The notes beneath the pieces were generated by a model. That model saw nothing but the letters and a program-made list of their open reading frames with translations. It searched no databases and was not told the origin of the DNA. From Natronohydrobacter sp. (GTDB lineage: Bacteria; Pseudomonadota; Alphaproteobacteria; Rhodobacterales; Rhodobacteraceae), in the NCBI GenBank assembly GCA_007123015.1, contig SKSL01000123.1:1-8676 (forward strand): a stretch of DNA of 8,676 bases, written 5' to 3'. Within the stretch, counting starts at the first letter, position 1, and each line of letters begins with the position of its first letter. A program made the translations under genes and the position numbers. This document shows, piece by piece, positions 1 to 5,239 of the stretch.

Positions 1-2
1 AT

Positions 3-1106
3 GAGGCGCTGGCCGCCACAGCGCCGGGGTTGCGCACACTGGCCGGTCAGTTGAACGGCTTGCGCGACCTGCCCGGCGCTCAGGGCCCGGTTGATCCTGC
101 CCTGACCCTTCATGCGGCCCTTGCTGACGCGACGGGCGCGCTGTTCGGCAATACGGGTCCGATGGGCCAACGCGCCCATTCTGTGATGACCGAGCGCGCC
201 GGGGCGCGCGCAGCCGAGGGGCTGGAGGCGGCTTTGCAAGAGCGCAGCGTCGCGCTGGGCCGCGCCATTGCCGCGCATGTGCTGGATTGGGCGGCCAGCG
301 ATGGCGGGGCAGAGATCGTCAATATGGGCTTTCCGCTCGACTACTCGCCCGACCCGCATCCTGCTGCCTGGCAGCCCACCAGCGTGATCCGGCAGCAACA
401 GGCCCCGCTCTTGCCGCATTGGGCGCGTTTGCGCCCTTTGGCCATGCCCGATGGCACGGCCTGCAGCATCCCGGCGCATCCTGCTTACGACCCTGCGCCG
501 GGATCAGTCTTTCATGACGCAGCCTTGGAAGTGGTAGACATCGCCGCTGCGCTGACCGAAGAGCAAAAGCTGATCGCACGTTTCTGGGCCGACAAACCGA
601 TGCTCTCGCCCACCCCACCAGGGCACTGGATTGCCATTCTGCTCGATATCGCCGAACGCGACGGGCTGTCGGCTGCGCGGCTGGTCGAGGCCTTGGCGAA
701 ACTGGGGGCCGCGCAACACGACGCGTTTATCGCCTGTTGGGAAGCCAAATATGCCTATAACCTGCTGCGCCCTGTGACTTATATCCGCCGCCATATCGAC
801 CCTGATTGGACGCCCTTGCTCGAAACCCCGCCTTTCCCGGAATTCCCGTCAGGCCACAGCACGCAATCGGGGGCCTCGGCCACGGTCCTGACGGCGCTTT
901 TCGGCGATGATTTCGCTTTTGACGACCACACCCATGTCGATGAGGGCCTGCCTGTGCGCCGCTTTCCGTCCTTCTGGGCCGCAGCCGAAGAAGCGGCCAT
1001 GTCGCGGCTTTACGGGGGCATCCATTACCGCTTCGGCAATGAGGCCGGAACCGAGCAGGGTCGATGCGTAGGGGCCTATGCGGCGGCGCTGAGAACGCGG
1101 GCATGA
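3..1106 (+). CDS. Vanadium-dependent haloperoxidase / PAP2-type phosphatase family protein (5'-truncated by window edge)
   Basis: The reading frame is open from the first full codon at 3, so the true start lies outside the window; the TTG at 30 is only the first start-like codon. The vanadate/phosphate-binding triad of the superfamily is visible: K-x6-RP (Lys at 747, RP at 768-773), PSGH (846-857, 24 residues later) and SR-x5-H (SR at 1002, His at 1023, 48 residues after PSGH). These spacings fit the haloperoxidase/acid phosphatase family, whose members oxidise halides with H2O2 or hydrolyse phosphate esters. The residue four after the last His, usually Asp, is Gly here (1035). The gene overlaps the next one by ATGA and is probably co-translated with it. 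Any signal peptide would be off-window. Superfamily membership is secure; peroxidase versus phosphatase activity cannot be told from the sequence. Confidence 0.88.
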   Translation, partial: EALAATAPGLRTLAGQLNGLRDLPGAQGPVDPALTLHAALADATGALFGNTGPMGQRAHSVMTERAGARAAEGLEAALQERSVALGRAIAAHVLDWAASDGGAEIVNMGFPLDYSPDPHPAAWQPTSVIRQQQAPLLPHWARLRPLAMPDGTACSIPAHPAYDPAPGSVFHDAALEVVDIAAALTEEQKLIARFWADKPMLSPTPPGHWIAILLDIAERDGLSAARLVEALAKLGAAQHDAFIACWEAKYAYNLLRPVTYIRRHIDPDWTPLLETPPFPEFPSGHSTQSGASATVLTALFGDDFAFDDHTHVDEGLPVRRFPSFWAAAEEAAMSRLYGGIHYRFGNEAGTEQGRCVGAYAAALRTRA

Positions 1107-2662
1107 GGGTTCGGATCGCGGCGCTGCTTGTGCTGGCAAACCCGGCTGTCGCGGAGCCGCTTGTCCCACAATTCACCGAAGAAACCGCAAGTGCCGGGAT
1201 CGACACGATCTATCAGGGCGACTGGGAGTATATGGTCGGCGGGGGTGTCGCGGCGTTTGACTGTTCCGGCAATGGCTTTCCGGATCTGTTTGTTGCCGGG
1301 GGCGAGGCCACCTCAAGCCTCTATCTGAACCGCAGCGCGCAGGGCGGGCCGCTGGTTTTCGAGCGCTCGGACGCATTGGCGCTGGAAGGCGTGATCGGGG
1401 CCTATCCGCTGGATATCGACAGTGACGGGATCATTGATCTGGTGATCCTGCGCCAAGGTGCAAACAAGCTGATGCGCGGGCTGGGCGGGTGCCAGTTCGA
1501 AGATGCAAGCAACCTCTGGGGATTTGACGGGGGCGATGCATGGTCCACCGCCTTTGCGGCGATCTGGGAAGATGGGCAGGACTGGCCCACACTTGCCATC
1601 GGCAATTATATCGACCGCGCGGCTGATGGCTTTCCATGGGGGTCGTGCACTGACAATTGGCTGCACCGGCCAGCAGGCGCGGGCTTCGCGCCGCCCATCG
1701 CCCTGACCCCCTCTTATTGCGCGCTGTCGATGCTGTTCACTGATTGGAACCGGTCGGGCCAGCCTGCACTGCGTGTCTCGAATGACCGCGAATACTACCG
1801 GGGCGGGCAGGAACAGATGTGGCATCTCGATCCGGATCAGCCCCCGCGCCTTTATACCGAGGATGAGGGCTGGCAGCGGCTGCGCATCTGGGGCATGGGG
1901 ATCGCAGCGGCCGATCTGACGGGCGACAGTTATCCCGAATATGTCCTGACCAGCATGGCCGATAACAAGCTGCAACGGCTGAAAGCGCCCGGCAGCGGTG
2001 TCCCGGATTATGCTGATATCGCTTTCGCGGCCGGGGCCACAGCGCACAGACCGTATACGGGTGGGGATATCCGGCCCTCGACGGCCTGGCATGCGCAACT
2101 TGCAGATGTGAACAATGACGGGCGGCTGGATCTCTTCATCGCCAAGGGCAATCTGGCCGAAATGCCAGATTTCGCGCAGGATGATCCGAATAATCTCCTT
2201 CTGCAGACCGAAGACGGCGTTTTCATCGAGGCAGGGCTTGAGGCCGGTGTGGCCAGCATGGCCATCGGGCGGGGTGCACAGCTGGTTGATCTGAACTTGA
2301 ACGGGCAGCTGGATCTGGTGGTCGTCAATCGCTGGACACCGGCTGAGATTTGGCGGCAGACCAGCCCGGATAGCGGGAACTGGCTGCAGCTGCGCATCGA
2401 ACAAGAGGGCGCGAACCGCAATGCCATCGGGGCCGTGGTGCAAATCCTGCGCGATGAGATCCTGGAATGGCATGACGTTGTCTCAGGCGGCGGGCATGCC
2501 AGCGGGGCGCTGGGATGGGTGCATTTCGGCCTGGGCAGTGCGGATGAGATCGCGCTGCGGGTGATCTGGCCCGATGGAACAAAGGGGGCCTGGCATACGA
2601 CGCATGCCAATCAGTTCGTGGTCTTGCATCGCGGGCGCGAAATCGAGAGCTGGTCGCCCTGA
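1103..2662 (+). CDS. Exported CRTAC1-family protein with FG-GAP repeats and ASPIC/UnbV domain
   Basis: 519 residues. I chose the ATG at 1103 because it overlaps the upstream stop (ATGA) and gives a clean signal peptide: MRVR, a hydrophobic core, then an AVA|EP cleavage site after residue 17. An in-frame start at 1064 would bury this signal. Five integrin-alpha-like FG-GAP repeats carry Ca2+-loop patterns of the type D-x-[DN]-x-[DN]-G-x-x-D, starting near D53, D104, D271, D335 and D396. The third is degenerate. Residues about 426-510 form an ASPIC/UnbV domain with an N-A-I-G-A core, a GGGHASG stretch and a VIWPDG motif. The protein is predicted to be a periplasmic or secreted beta-propeller. 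From family knowledge, such proteins recur beside vanadium-haloperoxidase/PAP2 genes, as here, but their biochemical role is not established. The coupling suggests the two products act together outside the cytoplasm. Confidence 0.9.
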   Translation: MRVRIAALLVLANPAVAEPLVPQFTEETASAGIDTIYQGDWEYMVGGGVAAFDCSGNGFPDLFVAGGEATSSLYLNRSAQGGPLVFERSDALALEGVIGAYPLDIDSDGIIDLVILRQGANKLMRGLGGCQFEDASNLWGFDGGDAWSTAFAAIWEDGQDWPTLAIGNYIDRAADGFPWGSCTDNWLHRPAGAGFAPPIALTPSYCALSMLFTDWNRSGQPALRVSNDREYYRGGQEQMWHLDPDQPPRLYTEDEGWQRLRIWGMGIAAADLTGDSYPEYVLTSMADNKLQRLKAPGSGVPDYADIAFAAGATAHRPYTGGDIRPSTAWHAQLADVNNDGRLDLFIAKGNLAEMPDFAQDDPNNLLLQTEDGVFIEAGLEAGVASMAIGRGAQLVDLNLNGQLDLVVVNRWTPAEIWRQTSPDSGNWLQLRIEQEGANRNAIGAVVQILRDEILEWHDVVSGGGHASGALGWVHFGLGSADEIALRVIWPDGTKGAWHTTHANQFVVLHRGREIESWSP

Positions 2663-2725
2663 AACCCATGCCGACGAAACCACCGGGCGAGTGGCACGAG
2701 AGCCCGGCTGCGACCGCGCAGATGG

Positions 2726-2759
2726 CCTGCAGGGCCCGGCGCATCGACGCCGGTGCAGG
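2726..2759 (+). other. Strong GC-rich stem-loop 64 nt after the CRTAC1 stop
   Basis: CCTGCA (2726-2731) pairs with TGCAGG (2754-2759), and CCGGCG (2736-2741) pairs with CGCCGG (2748-2753). This leaves a 4-nt bulge (GGGC) on the left side and a 6-nt loop. All 12 pairs are Watson-Crick. No T-run follows, so it is not a standard intrinsic terminator. It may mark or protect the 3' end of the upstream transcript. Confidence 0.45.
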
Positions 2760-2810
2760 TGCGGCGGCAGGTTAGCGTGTTTCCCGATCAGGTTGAAGCA
2801 TTGCTTTTAT

Positions 2811-2841
2811 TGCGCGGAACAAGGCCGCAGGCCGCCGCGCA
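2811..2841 (+). other. Second GC-rich stem-loop
   Basis: TGCGCGG (2811-2817) is the exact reverse complement of CCGCGCA (2835-2841). The interior contains GGCC (2823-2826) and GGCC (2830-2833), which can form an inner stem around GCA. No T-run follows. Function unknown; chance occurrence in GC-rich DNA is possible. Confidence 0.25.
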
Positions 2842-2978
2842 GACCACTGTGCCGAGTGTTCCCTCTGTCCCGCATAGCTGTCATTGGCCACTGACGGCGT
2901 CTGGCACACGGGACCCTTAAGTCAGGTGGCGGAGACCAGCTGCATGTCTATGTCTGAAACAGCCAACCATACAGGATC

Positions 2979-3006
2979 TTGCCTTCTGCACCAAATCCCG
3001 TCATGT
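2979..3006 (+). promoter_or_regulatory. Weak candidate sigma-70 promoter for the riboswitch operon
   Basis: TTGCCT (2979-2984), a 16-nt spacer and TCATGT (3001-3006) would start transcription at about 3012-3014, where the riboswitch P1 stem begins. The -35 box is reasonable and the -10 box is poor. The call rests mainly on its position. Confidence 0.25.
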
Positions 3007-3011
3007 GACAG

Positions 3012-3146
3012 GCGTTCTCAGGGCGGGGTGAAATTCCCCACCGGCGGTGACAGCCCGCGAGCGCCTTTTGGCAGTGTCCGGAAGGGTCAAGCAGATCCCG
3101 GTGCAATTCCGGAGCCGACGGTGAAAGTCCGGATGCAAGAGAACCA
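3012..3146 (+). promoter_or_regulatory. FMN riboswitch (RFN element)
   Basis: The RFN consensus is present in order: TTCTCAGGGCGGGGTGAAAT from 3015, CCCCACCGGCGG from 3037, AGCCCGCGAGCG from 3052, then GGTCAAGCAGATC, AATTCCGGAGCCGACGGT, AGTCCGGATG and AGAGAAC at the 3' side. P1 closes by GTTCTC (3014-3019) pairing with GAGAAC (3139-3144). A variable arm is formed by CCTTT near 3064 pairing with GGAAGG near 3080. From family knowledge, this aptamer binds flavin mononucleotide and usually turns off riboflavin synthesis or transport genes. Here it sits 73 nt upstream of the ribH2 start and should control ribH2 and the dehydrogenase behind it. Confidence 0.95.
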
Positions 3147-3185
3147 GTCGCCGGGCAAGACCGCTCCGCGCAGCTGGCCGCGCCT

Positions 3186-3220
3186 TGGGACCAACTTTCG
3201 ACAGGCAAAGGATGGTTCCA
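3186..3220 (+). promoter_or_regulatory. Possible riboswitch expression platform (start-codon hairpin)
   Basis: TGGGACCA (3186-3193) can pair with TGGTTCCA (3213-3220), including one G-U pair. This would place the Shine-Dalgarno AAAGGA (3207-3212) in the loop and the A of the ATG in the stem. The P1 3' strand extended to GAACCA (3141-3146) can also pair with TGGTTC (3213-3218), offering a competing fold. No T-run terminator is seen, so control at translation initiation is more likely than transcription termination. This is inferred by eye. Confidence 0.35.
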
Positions 3221-3657
3221 TGACTGACATACTCAAGATCGCCTTCATCAAGGCCAGGTGGCATGCTGACATCGTGGATCAGGCACTGTTCGGCTTCCGC
3301 ACATGCCTTGATGAACGCGGCGCAAAGACAGACATCACCAGCTTTGGTGTGCCAGGGGCTTTCGAGATGCCGCTGCTTGCACAGAAGCTGGGGCGCAGTG
3401 GCCGTTTCGACGCGATCATCTGCGCCGCACTGGTGGTCGATGGCGGGATCTACCGCCATGAATTTGTGGCGCAAGCGGTCATCGACGGGTTGATGCGGGC
3501 GCAATTGGACACTGGCGTGCCCGTGTTTTCAGTCTCGCTCACGCCGCACCACTTCCAGCCGACGGCCGAACATATCGATTTTTTCCGCAACCATTTTGTC
3601 AAGAAGGGTGCAGAGGCCGCAGAGGCTGTGCTGATGACTGCAGCCCTCGAGGTCTGA
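3220..3657 (+). CDS. ribH2: Type II 6,7-dimethyl-8-ribityllumazine synthase (RibH2)
   Basis: 145 residues, the normal length. It condenses 5-amino-6-ribitylamino-uracil with 3,4-dihydroxy-2-butanone 4-phosphate, the penultimate step of riboflavin synthesis, in the cytosol. It matches the RibH2 subtype best known from Brucella and Mesorhizobium: KIAFIKARWHADIVD (residues 6-20) with Trp14 in the substrate pocket, VPGAFEMP (44-51), DGGIYRHEFVA (74-84, with R79 and H80 in the catalytic region) and SLTPHHF (106-112). RibH2 enzymes form decamers (pairs of pentamers) rather than icosahedra. The ATG at 3220 is supported by AAAGGA at 3207-3212, 7 nt upstream. A longer frame from 2884 would translate the riboswitch and is rejected. 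An FMN riboswitch precedes it. The next gene starts 3 nt after its stop, so the two are probably coupled. Confidence 0.95.
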   Translation: MTDILKIAFIKARWHADIVDQALFGFRTCLDERGAKTDITSFGVPGAFEMPLLAQKLGRSGRFDAIICAALVVDGGIYRHEFVAQAVIDGLMRAQLDTGVPVFSVSLTPHHFQPTAEHIDFFRNHFVKKGAEAAEAVLMTAALEV

Positions 3658-3660
3658 GCG

Positions 3661-4806
3661 ATGAGCCTTCCCTCTTTCCGGTTTACAAGCGCCGCCGATA
3701 TCCGTTTCGGTCGCGGCGCGGCACTGCAAGCGGTGCCGGATCTGGCACAGCTGGGCGCGCGTGTGCTTCTGGTCCATGGGGCCACAGCGCAGCGTGTCCG
3801 CTGGCTGGAACAGGCCCTGACCGCCGCGGGCTGTGATGTGTCAGGCTATGCCATCCCCGGCGAGCCCGATATCGCGATGATCACATCTGGTGTCGCAGCA
3901 GGCCGCGACAGGCGCGCGCAGGCCGTCATCGCCTGCGGCGGTGGGGCCGTGATCGATGCAGGCAAGGCAATCGCGGCGCTGGTCCCGGCCAGACGCCCGA
4001 TGCTTGACCATCTGGAAGTGGTCGGACAAGGGCTGCCGCTAGAAGCAGACCCCCTGCCCTTCGCAGCAATCCCGACCACTTCCGGGACCGGGGCAGAAGT
4101 GACCCGCAACGCCGTGATCGCGGTTCCTGACGCCCGGCGCAAGGTCTCGCTGCGGGATGTGCGGATGCTGGCACGTCTGGCGATCATCGACCCTTCCCTG
4201 ACAGATGGCTGTCCGCGCAGCATCACACTCGCCTCGGGCCTAGATGCGCTGACGCAAGTCATCGAACCCTATCTGTGCACAGGTGCCAACCCGATGACCG
4301 ATGCGCTTTGCCTGTCGGCCATCGAAAGCGGGATGCGCGGGCTTGTCACGCTGATGACGCGTGAAGATGCGGATGCGCGCGACGCCATGGCATGGACCAG
4401 CCTGTGCGGCGGGCTGACCTTGGCGAATGCCGGGCTGGGCGTTGTGCACGGATTGGCCGGGCCGCTTGGCGGGCTGTCCGGAGCGGCACATGGCGCGATC
4501 TGCGGCGCATTGCTGCCTCATGGGCTGGCGGCGAATGCCGATCATGCCGCGGGCGAGACACGCCATCGGATTGCACAAGTCTGTGACAGTCTGGCCCGCG
4601 TCCTGTCCACACAGCCAGAACACGCCCTCGCAGCGCTGGAAGCCTGGGCGCGCGACGCCGGGCTGCCGGGGTTGGAGGCGCAAGGGGTGAGCGAAGCGCA
4701 TCGGCGCGACGCTGCCACAATGGCCGCCAGTTCGTCCTCGATGAAAGCCAATCCCGTCTCATTGGACGAAGCAGTTCTTCGGGATATCATGGAGAGGGCG
4801 CGGTGA
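3661..4806 (+). CDS. Iron-containing alcohol dehydrogenase, substrate unknown
   Basis: 381 residues, full length for the family of NAD(P)-dependent, metal-activated alcohol/aldehyde oxidoreductases. The N-terminal nucleotide-binding domain shows GGGAVIDAGKA (93-103) and PTTSGTGAEVT (138-148). The C-terminal helical domain carries the metal site: D195, H263 and H277 are in place, while the usual second ligand His is Gln199 in DALTQ. As far as I recall, this Gln is common in one subgroup of the family, so it need not mean loss of function. The start ATG at 3661 has GAGG (3649-3652) inside the end of ribH2 and lies 3 nt past the ribH2 stop. It should be co-transcribed and translationally coupled with ribH2 under the FMN riboswitch. 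I cannot assign a substrate. Maleylacetate-reductase-like and short-chain alcohol activities are family alternatives. Confidence 0.9.
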   Translation: MSLPSFRFTSAADIRFGRGAALQAVPDLAQLGARVLLVHGATAQRVRWLEQALTAAGCDVSGYAIPGEPDIAMITSGVAAGRDRRAQAVIACGGGAVIDAGKAIAALVPARRPMLDHLEVVGQGLPLEADPLPFAAIPTTSGTGAEVTRNAVIAVPDARRKVSLRDVRMLARLAIIDPSLTDGCPRSITLASGLDALTQVIEPYLCTGANPMTDALCLSAIESGMRGLVTLMTREDADARDAMAWTSLCGGLTLANAGLGVVHGLAGPLGGLSGAAHGAICGALLPHGLAANADHAAGETRHRIAQVCDSLARVLSTQPEHALAALEAWARDAGLPGLEAQGVSEAHRRDAATMAASSSSMKANPVSLDEAVLRDIMERAR

Positions 4807-4892
4807 ATGCGTTGGATGGCGGGGCCTTGCCTGCTGCGTCAATTGATCGATCCCCAAGGCCGCGCGTCGTGACCATCGCAGACTGTGCCGTG

Positions 4893-5014
4893 TCGTTCAC
4901 CTTGCAGGATGATATCTTGGCGCGGATGCGGTCGTCTCGGAACTGGGCATGACAGACATTCTGGCCACGACGCAGCCGACCGGCTTTGAGGCGGACGGGT
5001 TCAAATTCGACTGA
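4893..5014 (+). pseudogene. Degenerate 3' end of an RTX/type I-secreted protein gene, frameshifted
   Basis: The + strand encodes FTLQDDILARM (4896-4928) and then, in another frame, a 30-residue tail ending EADGFKFD before TGA at 5012. These align with the C-terminus of the intact RTX protein downstream: FTLPDDALTRM (8 of 11 identical) and the last 30 residues ending EADSFIFG (15 of 30 identical). The intact gene has GCGGATG twice, 19 nt apart (7597-7603 and 7616-7622). The remnant has one copy (4922-4928). Distances on both sides match exactly (26 nt from the TTC codon, 90 nt to the stop), so a 19-nt deletion between direct repeats explains the frameshift. Upstream (4807-4892) similarity is at best a faint LDGGA. 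This is a diverged paralogue's relic, starting almost directly after the dehydrogenase stop. Confidence 0.8.
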
Positions 5015-5164
5015 CAGAGTGGGACGCAAGACATCACTGATGCGCCAATCCGTTGCCTCTGCTTTACCCAAAAATGCCTTTTTGCACGGCGCGACTTTGA
5101 GGACCGTCATACAATCAGCGGTTCGAAACGCAGCACCTGCAACAGGATTCCTCTGGCGAGCGCA

Positions 5165-5193
5165 TTGCCAGCTTGCTAATCAGAAAGGACAAT
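5165..5193 (+). promoter_or_regulatory. Candidate sigma-70 promoter of the RTX gene
   Basis: TTGCCA (5165-5170), a 17-nt spacer and GACAAT (5188-5193) give 5 of 6 and 4 of 6 consensus matches. They lie about 47 nt before the start codon in an otherwise gene-free stretch (5015-5239). That stretch also contains a small AT-rich palindrome at 5069-5084 and nothing else I recognise. Confidence 0.4.
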
Positions 5194-5195
5194 GG

Positions 5196-5213
5196 ACCTC
5201 GTTTGATCGAGGT
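5196..5213 (+). promoter_or_regulatory. Palindromic site or 5'-UTR hairpin before the RTX gene
   Basis: ACCTCG (5196-5201) and CGAGGT (5208-5213) are perfect reverse complements around TTTGAT. The site lies just after the candidate -10 box, where either an operator or a leader hairpin would be placed. Which of the two cannot be told from sequence. Confidence 0.3.
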
Positions 5214-5239
5214 TTGTCACAGATTGACAGGAGTGGTTG

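Larger units (their letters stand above)
2663..3011. other. Non-coding leader region between the CRTAC1 gene and the FMN riboswitch
   Basis: About 350 bases with no convincing gene. The open frames here have no ribosome-binding site and no recognisable product. The stretch holds two GC-rich stem-loops and a weak candidate promoter just before the riboswitch, listed separately. I see no tRNA, insertion-sequence end or gene remnant. Confidence 0.6.

Noticed and set aside
1..54. ATG at position 1 as a gene start
   Set aside because: It is out of frame with the haloperoxidase-like gene and hits TGA within 18 codons.
1313..2473. 386-codon open frame on the minus strand
   Set aside because: It is antisense to the CRTAC1 gene, with low-complexity GC-driven composition and no domain or ribosome-binding site.
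2884..3219. N-terminal extension of ribH2 from an in-frame start at 2884
   Set aside because: It would translate the whole FMN riboswitch. Normal RibH2 length and a good SD support the start at 3220.
4803..4953. GTG-started short gene overlapping the dehydrogenase stop
   Set aside because: It runs into the frameshifted RTX relic and has no SD or homology of its own beyond that.
5069..5084. CAAAAA-TGCC-TTTTTG palindrome as a terminator
   Set aside because: The stem is almost all A-T and too weak, and it has no GC stem before the T-run.
5082..5115. TTGCAC...TACAAT as a promoter
   Set aside because: The -10 box is good but the spacer is 22 nt, too long for sigma-70.
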